DNA of 64,000 nt from Ascidiaceihabitans sp. (GTDB lineage: Bacteria > Pseudomonadota > Alphaproteobacteria > Rhodobacterales > Rhodobacteraceae): NCBI GenBank assembly GCA_029251465.1, contig JAQXDI010000044.1, forward strand, positions 1 through 64,000, written 5' to 3'. The translations under genes were made by a program, and so were the position numbers. How positions within the stretch are numbered: position 1 is the first letter of the stretch; each line of letters begins with the position of its first letter. Of the stretch, positions 55,686 to 64,000 are shown piece after piece. The notes below the pieces were generated by a model. The model was given only the letters and a program-made list of their open reading frames with translations, was not told the DNA's origin and did no database searches.

Positions 55686-56084
55686 TCAGGACAGCGGAAC
55701 ATCTTGGCAGGACAGCGACGTATCATTGATGTCGCTGATCCGCTGAATTTCCAGCCCGGGGTGCGACATCACCAGCAGCGTTCCGTTTTCATTGTAGGTC
55801 GTCCAGCAGTTTTCAGGATCAAATTCATCCTCATAGATGAAACACAGGTAGGGGCCGCGCACCTCGATCCGCCCGTAAGTGCAGCGTCCGGTTTTGTCCG
55901 CCCAAACCGAACGATCACGGCGCAAGAAATGCTCTTCGCCAATCACGCGCCCGCTGATGTATCCGCTGAACGTCAATGTGCGACCTTCGGCAATGTCCAA
56001 AAACGCATCCGGCGGTATCTGATCTTGGGCCAGCGCTAACGTACCACTTGTCATCAAACACAACGCCGCGATCAGTGCTTTCAT
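55686..56084 (-). CDS. Secreted cysteine-containing protein, paralogue B
   Basis: The product is a 132-aa protein with a signal peptide (MKALIAALCLMTSGTLALA). The mature part has SVWADKTGRCTYGRIEV, PYLCFIYEDEFDPENCWTTY and a late LSCQDV, matching paralogue A at 42704-43114 in the order W, GxC, CFxYED, DPxxCW, Cys. It starts overlapping the stop of the upstream VCBS-type gene by 4 bases, so it is co-translated with that exported protein. The function is unknown. Confidence 0.72.
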   Translation of the reverse strand: MKALIAALCLMTSGTLALAQDQIPPDAFLDIAEGRTLTFSGYISGRVIGEEHFLRRDRSVWADKTGRCTYGRIEVRGPYLCFIYEDEFDPENCWTTYNENGTLLVMSHPGLEIQRISDINDTSLSCQDVPLS

Positions 56085-56829
56085 TTGCAGACCATGGCCG
56101 CCGCAAAAGCCGCGCGTGATGTGTCTGCCCCAAGGCGTTTGACTGCGAAACCCGTGCCGTCAAAACGGATTGCAACAAGATCGCGCCAATCAGCCGTCGC
56201 AACAATCATTTCGGGCATGCGGTTACAGGTGCGTATGCCCCCTGCAATGTCGCGTTCGCCAATCCGGTGATTTGTGTAGCCGTGCAGGTCCGCTGTGTGG
56301 ATCAGCCCCCCTGCCTCAAACCGCCAAATGCGCAAGATTTTAGCCAAATGCGGGCGGTCGATATAGGCGATGTCCACGGTGCCGTTTTGGTCCAAATCCG
56401 CCGCCCCAAGTGGCGCAAGCCAGCGATTGGACCGCCCGATGTTCGGCGTCTGGGCAACCAAGCCCGCAGCATCGTACACCGCCAGTTTAGCCCCAAGCCG
56501 GTCGTTGCTTTGCACCACGATGACTTCGTTGTCACCGTCACCGTCACCGTCCAGATCAGCCAACCTGGGTTCTGTGTCTTCAAAGACGTCCGTTTGCGGC
56601 AATGTGATGCCCAGCACCCGCCCGTCACCGGTTTGCAAGCGCAGCGTTTCATGCTCGATTGCGTCCCCAAGCACACCGTGCGCATAGCGTGTCGTGGGGT
56701 CTGTGTAACGCGCAGCGGTGATGTCTTGGGCAGCCGCCAGTGACGGTTGCAACACACACACGGCCAGAGCTGCGCGGCGCGTGACACGCCCCAGCTCGCG
56801 CGACAGCAGACGCCGCGCTATTGGGATCA

Positions 56830-56830
<1 letters not shown>
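56081..56830 (-). CDS. Exported VCBS/FG-GAP repeat protein
   Basis: The 249-aa product has an N-terminal twin-arginine-like signal region (RRLLSRELGRVTRRAALAVCVLQPSLAAA). Two integrin-type calcium loops are visible: ADLDGDGDGDNEVIVV and ADLDQNGTVDIAYID, giving a short beta-propeller-like fold. Such proteins bind calcium and often partner with surface or transport proteins; the role is unknown. It follows the ferredoxin gene with a 1-base overlap and precedes a co-translated secreted protein. Confidence 0.75.
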
Positions 56831-57186
<356 letters not shown>

Positions 57187-57259
57187 CTAGCGAGGCCATT
57201 TAGGCAACGCCACCCCCTTTTGCGACACATCAATTTTCTGTTTGCTGCGCTCACGTAAT

Positions 57260-57274
57260 GTTCTACTTATGTTT
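57260..57274 (+). promoter_or_regulatory. SOS/LexA-like box (GTTC-N7-GTTT)
   Basis: GTTC-TACTTAT-GTTT differs by one base from the alphaproteobacterial LexA direct repeat GTTC-N7-GTTC and ends 2 bp before the ATG of the DnaE2 remnant. SOS control of the imuA-imuB-dnaE2 cassette is known in this class; here it is inferred from motif and context only. Confidence 0.4.
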
Positions 57275-57276
57275 TC

Positions 57277-57681
57277 ATGAAGGTATTTACACCCCCGCCC
57301 AAATCAAAACAGATCACATGGCCGCGCCCGCCATCCTGCCTGATGGCAAGCCAACTGCATGTTCCCCCCATCAATGCGCGGGTTGCTGTGGCGGGTTTGG
57401 TGATTTTGCGTCAACGTCCCGGCACCGCCAAAGGCGTGATTTTTATTACCCTTGAGGACGAAACCGGCGTCGTGAACGTCATCGTTTGGCGCAACATGTA
57501 CGAACGTTTTCGTCGTGCCGTGATTTCGGGGCGAATGCTGCGGGTCACAGGGCAATTGCAGCGCGCCCATGATGTCACCCATGTGTTGGCCGAGCAGATC
57601 GAAGACATCTCGTATCTTTTGGATCAATTGGTTAATCCCGATGCGGTGCAACCTGTCCAGCCCCTGTTGGCAGACGGATAA
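57277..57681 (+). pseudogene. Remnant of error-prone DNA polymerase DnaE2 (C-terminal OB-fold)
   Basis: The 134-aa open frame contains RVAVAGLVILRQRPGTAKG, FITLEDETGVVNVIVW, YERFRRAVISGRMLRVTG and HVLAEQIEDIS, which follow the C-terminal OB-fold of DnaE2 closely. The polymerase, PHP and palm parts (over 900 residues) are absent, as are imuA and imuB. The first about 25 residues look unrelated and have no good ribosome site. An SOS-like box lies just before the ATG. It is best read as the scar of a deletion that removed most of an SOS mutagenesis operon, though a stand-alone OB-fold protein is not excluded. Confidence 0.7.
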
Positions 57682-57726
57682 AAACGGCGTAGTTTGCCAC
57701 AAAACCGAGCGAACAGGCCGACCTTC

Positions 57727-58257
57727 ATGCGTAACAATTCCTTTGCCCTTTTGGGTCTTATCAGTTTTGCTCTGACGGCATGCGACGTGCCGCTTTTGGG
57801 CACAGGCGGAACGACGAAACAGGGTAAATTCCAGATCGCACAGGACGCCCCCGAGGGCGCTGCAACTGGCACGTGTTGGGGCAAAACCGAAACCGCTGCG
57901 ATCATCGAAACCGTCACCCGCGAAGTGTTGGTGCAGCCGGCCCAAGTGTCATCGGACGGGCGCATCCAACAGCCTGCGATCTACAAAAAGCAAGCCCGCC
58001 AAGAAATCGTGCAAGAGCGCGAGGTCAACTGGACGCAGATCGTTTGCATCACGCAGCTGACCGAAGATTTCACAGCCAGCCTACAACGTGCACTGGACGC
58101 GCGCGGGTTCTACCGTGGCCCGGTGACCGGGTTGATGGACAACCGCACACGCAATGGCATTCGCAAATTTCAAGCGGTGGACAGGTTTGACAACGGGATC
58201 CTGACCGTGGCGGCCGCACGCAAACTGGGCTTGATCGCAGTGCCGCGCACCCCCTAG
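57727..58257 (+). CDS. Lipoprotein with peptidoglycan-binding domain
   Basis: The 176-aa product has a lipobox (LISFALTAC) and a C-terminal PG_binding_1 helical domain (ASLQRALDARGFYRGPVTGLMDNRTRNGIRKFQ). The middle has CWGKTETAAII and VNWTQIVCITQLTED, with a possible disulfide between the two Cys. It probably tethers the outer membrane or a complex to the wall. The start is ATG 57727 with CAGG upstream. It converges with degP; the 42-bp gap holds AAGGCGCGCCTTTT, a weak palindrome. Confidence 0.78.
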   Translation: MRNNSFALLGLISFALTACDVPLLGTGGTTKQGKFQIAQDAPEGAATGTCWGKTETAAIIETVTREVLVQPAQVSSDGRIQQPAIYKKQARQEIVQEREVNWTQIVCITQLTEDFTASLQRALDARGFYRGPVTGLMDNRTRNGIRKFQAVDRFDNGILTVAAARKLGLIAVPRTP

Positions 58258-58299
58258 AAACGCAGAAGGCGCGCCTTTTGATCGTTGATTTAGCTCGTT

Positions 58300-59790
58300 T
58301 TATTTTAGGCTCAGCGCCACAAATCGTGGATCACCTGCACGGCGCACCAGCAGCAAGAACGACTTGCGCCCTGCGTCTTTGCGCTCTTGCAGGCGTGTTT
58401 CCAGCTCTGCGATGTTGGTGATTTTTTGCTGACCTGCTTCGGTGATCACATCCCCTGCCCGCAGTCCTTTTTCGAACGCTTCCGAGGTCTCATCAACTTC
58501 GGTGATTGCCAGCCCTTCGAGATCATCCGCCACGCTCAACTGCTCGCGCAACTCTTCGTTCAGCGTGCTCAGGGTCAGGCCCAGAACCGATTTGGTTTCT
58601 GGTGCAGCCTCGTCTTCGCTCGGGGCTTGGGCCGCGGTTTGAACCGCACCTTCCGCATCTTCGCGCCGGCCCAGTTTGACCTTGAGCGTGACAGTTTTGC
58701 CTTCGCGCATGACCAGCACACGGACGGTTTCACCCACGGGGCTGTTGGCCACACGACGCACCAAAGACCGGGTGTCGGTCACGGGTTTGCCTGCAAAAGA
58801 AACGATCACGTCGCCGTCCAGCATACCGCCCTCTTTGGCGGGGCCCTCTTGGACAGAATTGACCAACGCGCCTTTTGTGTCATTGAGACCAATGGCTTCG
58901 GCGATGTCAGGCGTGACGTCCTGGATTTTCACACCCAACCAGCCGCGACGGGTTTCGCCAAATTCGCGCAATTGGCCCACGACCCGTGTCACCACGTTGG
59001 ACGCCATGGAAAATCCGATGCCGATTGAGCCGCCGTTGGGTGACAAAATCGCTGTGTTCACGCCGATAACTTCGCCGTCCATGTTGAACAACGGGCCGCC
59101 AGAGTTGCCGCGGTTGATCGCTGCATCGGTCTGGATGTAGTCGTCATAGCTGCCGGACAGCGCGCGGTTGCGGGCGGACACGATGCCAGCTGAAACCGAA
59201 AATCCCTGGCCCAGCGGGTTGCCCATTGCGATGACCCAATCGCCAACGCGGCTTTGATCAGAGTTACCGAAGGGAACAAATTTCAGCGGACGGTCGACTT
59301 CGACCTTGAGCAAAGCAATATCGGTTTTCGGGTCTGTACCGATGACTTTGGCTGGCAATTCCGTTGACGGTTGCCCTTCGCCCGGGAAAAATTCGATCAG
59401 GATTTCGTCCGCACCTTCGATGACGTGGTTGTTGGTGACGACGTAACCGTCCTCTGAAATCACAAAACCGGAGCCCAATGCCGAAGACCGGCGCGGGCGT
59501 TGTCCGTTTTCGCCATCCTCATTGCGACGCTCGCTAAAGAAATCCTCGAACGGGGATCCTTCGGGCACAATGCCTTGGGGGCTGGTCGGGCGTTCAACCA
59601 CGGTTGATGTGGTGATGTTAACCACGGCCGGGCTGATTTTTTCGGCCAGCGGTGCAAGGCTTTCGGGGCGCGCAAATGCGGCCATCGTCTGCGCCAGCAC
59701 CAGCGCGGTTGCAAGCAGCGTTAACCAAAAGGCACGGCTTTGCGTTAAGGGTTGGATTTGTTTCGAGAGGGCTACCGCTTGGGGCTGCAT
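58300..59790 (-). CDS. Do-family periplasmic serine protease (DegP/DegQ/MucD)
   Basis: The 496-aa envelope quality-control protease has an N-terminal signal/anchor (about 20-40), a trypsin-like domain with triad His122 (TNNHVI), Asp157 (KTDIALL) and Ser230 (GNSGGPLF), then two PDZ domains (from about 290 and 400). It degrades or chaperones misfolded periplasmic proteins. GGAG precedes the ATG. It follows hflK-hflC-DUF2065 on the same strand after a 241-bp spacer, probably with its own promoter; no sigma-E box could be settled by eye. Confidence 0.95.
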   Translation of the reverse strand: MQPQAVALSKQIQPLTQSRAFWLTLLATALVLAQTMAAFARPESLAPLAEKISPAVVNITTSTVVERPTSPQGIVPEGSPFEDFFSERRNEDGENGQRPRRSSALGSGFVISEDGYVVTNNHVIEGADEILIEFFPGEGQPSTELPAKVIGTDPKTDIALLKVEVDRPLKFVPFGNSDQSRVGDWVIAMGNPLGQGFSVSAGIVSARNRALSGSYDDYIQTDAAINRGNSGGPLFNMDGEVIGVNTAILSPNGGSIGIGFSMASNVVTRVVGQLREFGETRRGWLGVKIQDVTPDIAEAIGLNDTKGALVNSVQEGPAKEGGMLDGDVIVSFAGKPVTDTRSLVRRVANSPVGETVRVLVMREGKTVTLKVKLGRREDAEGAVQTAAQAPSEDEAAPETKSVLGLTLSTLNEELREQLSVADDLEGLAITEVDETSEAFEKGLRAGDVITEAGQQKITNIAELETRLQERKDAGRKSFLLLVRRAGDPRFVALSLK

Positions 59791-60031
59791 TCATCGTCTC
59801 CAGTCGTTTATTATGGGGCCAAAAGGACCATTTCGCACATAGTATTAAAGTAGGCATTCGCGTTACCGCACAGCCTGCATGTAGGTATGCAAGACTGCAA
59901 CATCAAAGATGGAATGCCCGCACAGGCTTTCAATTGGATGTTACTAAACCGTGAACGCAGCGTGCAAATTAACCAATTTCTGTAACATTTAATGCGATTC
60001 CCGCCGATTTTGGCCAGCGGGCCCGCCGATG

Positions 60032-60235
60032 TTAAAGCGCTAGGCCAAGCTGAAACGCGCCCCAGATGCAGATCAAACCAGTCACCGCGACCAGTGCGCC
60101 CATTTGACGACGCGCGGCGATTGGCAGCGCACGCAGCGCCTCTAGCACCCGCTCAATAAGCAGAGGGGCCAGCACATAGGCCAGCCCCTCGATGATCATG
60201 ACCAGCCCGAGGGCCAGAAGGATCAGTGCGATCAA
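60032..60235 (-). CDS. DUF2065 small membrane protein
   Basis: The 67-aa protein has two hydrophobic helices (LILLALGLVMIIEGLAYVLA and MGALVAVTGLICIWGAFQLG) separated by an Arg-rich loop, matching DUF2065. It starts within the hflC stop (4-base overlap), so it is co-translated with the HflKC complex. Its function is unknown; the constant association with hflC suggests an accessory role at that complex. The following 241 bp to degP holds no gene. Confidence 0.88.
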   Translation of the reverse strand: MIALILLALGLVMIIEGLAYVLAPLLIERVLEALRALPIAARRQMGALVAVTGLICIWGAFQLGLAL

Positions 60236-61113
60236 TTGTTAGCACCTGTGTCGCTTTTCAGGTAGTTAAAGAACTCGCTATCCGGTGACATCACCATCGT
60301 TGAATTCTTGCCCTGAAGTGCTTTTTCGTAGGCTGTCAAAGAGCGATAGAATTCAAAGAATTCAGCGTCTTGGCCATAAGCTTGTGCAAAGATGCCGTTT
60401 CGTGCGGCGTCTGCTTCACCTTCAATGATACGTGCATCACGACGGGCTTCGGACAGGATTTCTTCGTAGGTACGATCCGCTTGGGCCGTCACACGTTGCG
60501 CCGCTTCGCGACCACGCGCACGTTCATCAGTTGCCTCACGATCCCGTTCCGCGATCATCCGCTGCAAGGTTGCATCGAAGTTTTGCGTTGGCAGGTTCGT
60601 TTGACGCAAACGTACATCAACAATCGACAGACCCAAGGCCGAGGCACGGGAGTCGGCTTGCGCACGAATGCGCTGCATCAAGGCGGCACGTTCAGGTGAC
60701 AAAATCGTGTTCGATGTCACGCCACGTTCACCCAAAACAGCACGGATTTGGCTGTTCATGATGCCCTTAAGCTGCGACGTCGCCTCGGCTTCGCCGCCGA
60801 CACCTGTGGCTTGGCGGAACTGCTTGATGTCCGCGATGCGGTACAAAACGAACGCATCCACGTCCAAACGACGTTGGTCATCCGGGGTAACCTGGATCAA
60901 GTCGGTTTCCAGCGTCAGGATACGGTCCTCGTAGCGGACAACTTCGTCCAGCAACGGCAGTTTAAAGGCCAGACCCGGGTCCGTAACTTCTTGTTTGATT
61001 TGACCAAAACGCAGAACCAGCGCTTTTTCTCGTTCGTCCACAATAAAGATGGAGGACAACAGGCCAGCAATGATGATGACAACGACGGGGATCAGATAAT
61101 TAATGGATCGCAT
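60232..61113 (-). CDS. hflC: Protease modulator HflC
   Basis: This SPFH/band 7 membrane protein forms with HflK the large cage around FtsH that regulates membrane protein quality control. The N-terminal helix (YLIPVVVIIIAGLLSSIFIV) exposes the rest to the periplasm. The SPFH domain includes LPLLDEVVRYEDRILTLE and a long coiled coil rich in AER and EAARD. It is 293 aa. Its ATG overlaps the hflK stop by one base. Confidence 0.96.
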   Translation of the reverse strand: MRSINYLIPVVVIIIAGLLSSIFIVDEREKALVLRFGQIKQEVTDPGLAFKLPLLDEVVRYEDRILTLETDLIQVTPDDQRRLDVDAFVLYRIADIKQFRQATGVGGEAEATSQLKGIMNSQIRAVLGERGVTSNTILSPERAALMQRIRAQADSRASALGLSIVDVRLRQTNLPTQNFDATLQRMIAERDREATDERARGREAAQRVTAQADRTYEEILSEARRDARIIEGEADAARNGIFAQAYGQDAEFFEFYRSLTAYEKALQGKNSTMVMSPDSEFFNYLKSDTGANN

Positions 61114-62315
61114 TAGTTTGATCCTCCGTTTTTACGTAGCTCGTTGAGCGGCAGATAAGGCACGACGCCTTGACCGCCATCGCCGCCGTTTTCAAGAATG
61201 ATCTTGTCGACATCGCTCAGCACGTTTTCCATCGTTTCCAGATACAAACGTTTGCGCGTCACTTCTGGCGCGGCTTTGTATTCGGTCAAAACGGCCAAGA
61301 AACGGCTGGCTTCACCAACAGCATCGTTGACCACACGGGCGCGATAACCTTCGGCAGCTTCAAGCAATTGCGCGGATTCACCACGTGCTTCGGCAGCTTT
61401 TCGGTTAGCGTAAGCGTCCGCTTGACGTTCAAGGCGGTCACGCTCTTGTTCGGCGGCTTGCACGTCAAGGAATGCGTCCACAACTGACACACGACGGGCC
61501 GTACCGTTGGTTGTCAAAACGTCGACTTCCTGGCTGGGTGGCTCAACCTTTTTGACGTTCACACGCAAGATGTTGATACCGGTTTCGCGGTTGTCCAACG
61601 TCAGCTGGATAAGTTCCTGAACCGTTTGTTCAACAACACCACGGTCACGCGACAGGATCGGCGCAAGTTCGGATTGCGAGATAATTTCGCGCATCGCCGC
61701 CTCGGAAATCGCAACAACAGCCGCTTGTGGTTCCTTCAGGCTGAATTTGTAGTCTTTGGCGTTCTTGATGTTCCAAACAACCTCAAAGTCGATGTCGACG
61801 ATGTTTTCGTCTGTTGTCAGCATCAGGCCTTCGTTGCCGGATGCGCCACGACCTTCGCCAATCGTTTCGGTTTGGTTGGTGGTCACGGCGAACACTTCGG
61901 CTTTGACAAATGGCCAAGGCGCAAAGTTCAGGCCCTCGGTGCCGATGCCCGAGAATTCGCCAAGGAACAGCTCGACCGATTGTTCTTCGGGTTTGACGGT
62001 GTAAAAGCTGGCGAGCCCCCACAAAACGACTGCCGCAACAAGACCAAGGCCCACGGTGCCACGGGTGAATGCCGGTCCGGCACTGCCGCCTGGGCCGCCA
62101 GATCCGCCTTTGCCACCACGACCGCCCATCAGGACGCGCAGTTGCTCTTTGCCTTTTTTGACCAGCTCGTCGATCTCTGGAATTTGCGAGCCTTCGTCGT
62201 CGGGACGTCGCCCGCCGCCGTTGTTGCCGCGATTTCCGCCAGAGCCATTGGAGCCGCCGTCGTTGCCTCCGGAATTGCCACCGCCCCCCCAGGGGCCGCC
62301 TGTATTGCCAGCCAT
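61113..62315 (-). CDS. hflK: FtsH protease activity modulator HflK
   Basis: This is the partner of HflC, 400 aa. The N-terminus is strongly glycine/asparagine-rich (about residues 3-35, many GG and GGN units), then a transmembrane helix (GLGLVAAVVLWGLASFYTV) and the SPFH domain with EEQSVELFLGEF and FEVVWNIKNAKDY. The coiled coil is followed by YKAAPEVTRKRLYLETMENVL. It is first in hflK-hflC-DUF2065; gor lies 118 bp upstream on the same strand. Confidence 0.95.
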   Translation of the reverse strand: MAGNTGGPWGGGGNSGGNDGGSNGSGGNRGNNGGGRRPDDEGSQIPEIDELVKKGKEQLRVLMGGRGGKGGSGGPGGSAGPAFTRGTVGLGLVAAVVLWGLASFYTVKPEEQSVELFLGEFSGIGTEGLNFAPWPFVKAEVFAVTTNQTETIGEGRGASGNEGLMLTTDENIVDIDFEVVWNIKNAKDYKFSLKEPQAAVVAISEAAMREIISQSELAPILSRDRGVVEQTVQELIQLTLDNRETGINILRVNVKKVEPPSQEVDVLTTNGTARRVSVVDAFLDVQAAEQERDRLERQADAYANRKAAEARGESAQLLEAAEGYRARVVNDAVGEASRFLAVLTEYKAAPEVTRKRLYLETMENVLSDVDKIILENGGDGGQGVVPYLPLNELRKNGGSN

Positions 62316-62433
62316 ATGTGTGTTCTTCCCTTAAGTTATCGCCCGAATCCACGTCGAATTGGTGTCACGGAGTCTACGTTACCGTGTTGCTATCATACCT
62401 GTGCCCTAAGCCACAAATATCAAGCCGTAAGTC

Positions 62434-63792
62434 TTACGAAGTTCGGACGGGTGTTTTCATTGTTACCATTTCTTCGGACATGGTCGGGTGTACCGCCACG
62501 GTCCGGTCGAAATCCTCTTTTGTTGCGCCCATTTTGACCGCGATGCCCGCCAATTGGATCATCTCGCCGGCTGCCGGTGCGACGATATGGCAGCCCAGAA
62601 CCTTGCGCGTTGCTTGGGACACAACCAGTTTCATCATCACCCGATCCGGTTGTCCGGCAAAGGACGATTGCATCGGTTTGAAGGTGGTTGCATAGACCTC
62701 GATCGGTTCTTGTTCGCGCGCGGCCTCTTCTGACAGGCCAACGGTGCCCATTTCAGGCTGCGTAAAGATCGCAGACGGGATCAGGTCGTGATCCACAGGC
62801 GTCGGGTTGGCCTTGAACACGGTTTCCACAAACGCCATGCCTTCGCGGATCGCCACGGGGGTCAGGTTTACGCGGTTGGTCACATCGCCGATGGCGTAGA
62901 TCGATGGCACGGCTGTGTGGCTGTATTCGTTCACCTGAACAGCGCCTGCGCGGTCCAGTTTCACGCCTGTCGCCTCTAGCCCCAAATCATCGGTGTTCGG
63001 TTTGCGCCCCGTTGCGAACAGCACCTGATCAAACAGGGCCTCGTCGCCAGAGGTCGATTTCACCCAAACACCACCGTCGCGTTTTTCCATTTCCGCGATG
63101 TTGGTGCCAAGCTGTAGATCGATGCCTTTTTCGACCATCTGTTCGGCAACCAGCGTGCGGGCCTCATGATCAAAGCCGCGCAGGATTTGTTCGCCGCGAT
63201 AGAATTGCGTGACCTTGACGCCAAGCCCGTTCATGACCCCGGCAAATTCCGACGCGATGTAGCCACCGCCGACGATCAGCATGGATTTTGGCAATTCCGG
63301 CAGATCGAACAAATCATCCGATACGATGCCTGCATCCGCGTTCGCGATGTCGGGGCGCGTCGGGCGACCGCCTGTGGCGACCAAAATGTGTTTCGCGGTT
63401 TTTTCTTCGCCTGAGGACAGGACAACCGTGTGCGCGTCTTTGACTGAGGCGCGGGCATCGAATGTCTCAACCCCGGCGTTGGCCAGCAAACGACGATAGA
63501 TCGCCACTAGCCGGTCAAGTTCCGCGTGCAGCGTGCCTTTGAAACGGTTCCAGTCGAAATCGCCAAGCGTGACGTCCCAACCGTATGCGCCGGCTTCGGC
63601 TTCGATATTTGAATAGCCGGATGCAAAAACCATCAGCTTTTTCGGCACGCAGCCACGGATGACGCAGGTTCCGCCGTAACGGCTTTCTTCGGCAAGGCCG
63701 ACTTTGGCGCCGTTTTCACCTGCGGCCACACGTGCCGCGCGTACGCCGCCAGAGCCGCCGCCAATTACGAAAAGATCAAAGTCAAATGCCAT
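62434..63792 (-). CDS. gor: Glutathione-disulfide reductase
   Basis: The FAD enzyme reduces GSSG with NADPH. It is 452 aa. The FAD motif is VIGGGSGGVRAARVAA, the redox disulfide Cys43-Cys48 is in GGTCVIRGCVPKK, the NAD(P) motif is VGGGYIASEFAGVM, and the dimer-interface His is in AVHPTMSEE. CVIRGC in place of CVNVGC is the variant of bacterial and plant glutathione reductases, and separates it from lipoamide dehydrogenase. A short gene runs off the right edge upstream of it. Confidence 0.95.
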   Translation of the reverse strand: MAFDFDLFVIGGGSGGVRAARVAAGENGAKVGLAEESRYGGTCVIRGCVPKKLMVFASGYSNIEAEAGAYGWDVTLGDFDWNRFKGTLHAELDRLVAIYRRLLANAGVETFDARASVKDAHTVVLSSGEEKTAKHILVATGGRPTRPDIANADAGIVSDDLFDLPELPKSMLIVGGGYIASEFAGVMNGLGVKVTQFYRGEQILRGFDHEARTLVAEQMVEKGIDLQLGTNIAEMEKRDGGVWVKSTSGDEALFDQVLFATGRKPNTDDLGLEATGVKLDRAGAVQVNEYSHTAVPSIYAIGDVTNRVNLTPVAIREGMAFVETVFKANPTPVDHDLIPSAIFTQPEMGTVGLSEEAAREQEPIEVYATTFKPMQSSFAGQPDRVMMKLVVSQATRKVLGCHIVAPAAGEMIQLAGIAVKMGATKEDFDRTVAVHPTMSEEMVTMKTPVRTS

Positions 63793-63804
63793 GGTGAGGC
63801 TCCG

Positions 63805-64000
63805 TTATTCAGGTGTCGCCGTATCGTGGGGCGAACGTGTGGGAAGATCAGGGCGGGCGTTTTGAATGGCCGCCAGTAATGCGGCTTTGCCGTCCTCGCC
63901 GGTCAGGCGACTGGACATGCCGGTGTAGGATTCTTTGCTTGCGCCATTGCGACGATACGCGATCAGGCTGATGCGACTGTCAGGCACAATGTTGGCCCAC
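63805..64000 (-). CDS. C-terminal part of a hypothetical protein (cut by the window edge)
   Basis: The frame is open to the right edge and codes for at least 64 residues ending in PTRSPHDTATPE. Visible segments are NIVPDSRISLIAYRRNG and SSRLTGEDGKAALLAAI. It ends 13 bp before the gor ATG, so it is probably co-transcribed. The protein start lies beyond position 64000; I do not recognise the family. Confidence 0.55.
   Translation of the reverse strand, partial: WANIVPDSRISLIAYRRNGASKESYTGMSSRLTGEDGKAALLAAIQNARPDLPTRSPHDTATPE

Noticed and set aside
58266-58279. AAGGCGCGCCTTTT as a terminator between the lipoprotein gene and degP
   Set aside because: The stem would be only four pairs with a CGCG loop; too weak to call.
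61626-62537. A 303-aa open frame opposite hflK
   Set aside because: Mirrors the Gly-rich hflK start as Ala/Pro-rich sequence; no signals or family features.

Overview
The window is a dense stretch of alphaproteobacterial chromosome, most likely from the Roseobacter group (Rhodobacteraceae). Pointers are the gene order rlpA-like/dac/tmk/holB/tatD/MBL, an ilvC flanked by two Lrp genes, a SAM-II riboswitch in front of metZ, glyQ-DUF6446-glyS, hflK-hflC-DUF2065-degP, CtrA-type TTAA-N7-TTAA boxes and frequent GTG starts. Nearly everything is housekeeping. I see no prophage, insertion sequence, CRISPR array, plasmid replication gene or rRNA operon.

Layout. 1-9.4 kb: tRNA-Ser(TGA), then a plus-strand run for envelope and replication (SPOR protein, D-Ala-D-Ala carboxypeptidase, tmk, holB, TatD, MBL hydrolase), an AEC transporter, and two overlapping minus-strand Kdo-transferase genes. 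9.6-17 kb: tRNA-Leu(GAG), FrnE-like oxidoreductase, lipB, a 2OG-Fe(II) oxygenase, ctaD, small envelope proteins, yqeY and carA. 17.1-26.6 kb: a GT2 glycosyltransferase broken by one in-frame stop, a GntR regulator, HAD nucleotidase, UbiH-type hydroxylase, class V aminotransferase, tandem Lrp regulators, ilvC, a DMT exporter and a small secreted protein. 26.6-37.2 kb, almost all minus strand: glmM-folP-folB, a cell wall hydrolase, a divergent PPDK, and glyS-DUF6446-glyQ.

37.4-50.2 kb: a secreted protein with a peptidoglycan-binding domain and a protease-like domain that has lost its catalytic triad, a TPP enzyme, trkH, a DUF1127-like small protein, alkB-like hydroxylase, a fused formate dehydrogenase NuoE/NuoF-type subunit without its alpha subunit, a lytic transglycosylase, ftsY, EamA and yciB. 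50.2-57.2 kb: SAM-II riboswitch-metZ, folE2, xseA, purD, secreted proteins and a ferredoxin. 57.2-64 kb: a remnant of the DnaE2 C-terminus behind an SOS-like box, a lipoprotein, degP, DUF2065, hflC-hflK, gor, and a partial gene at the right edge.

The main departures from routine are: the GT2 nonsense codon below a CtrA box; the DnaE2 stub; a PPDK-like protein with a rewritten nucleotide site; FolB fused to an amino-acid-kinase-like domain; the pseudoprotease; a family of near-identical GGTGCG hairpins lying only at convergent gene ends; and AT-rich patches inside glyS and the TPP enzyme that look like local recombination. No clearly new multi-gene system was found. All calls come from reading the sequence by eye; no database search was run.
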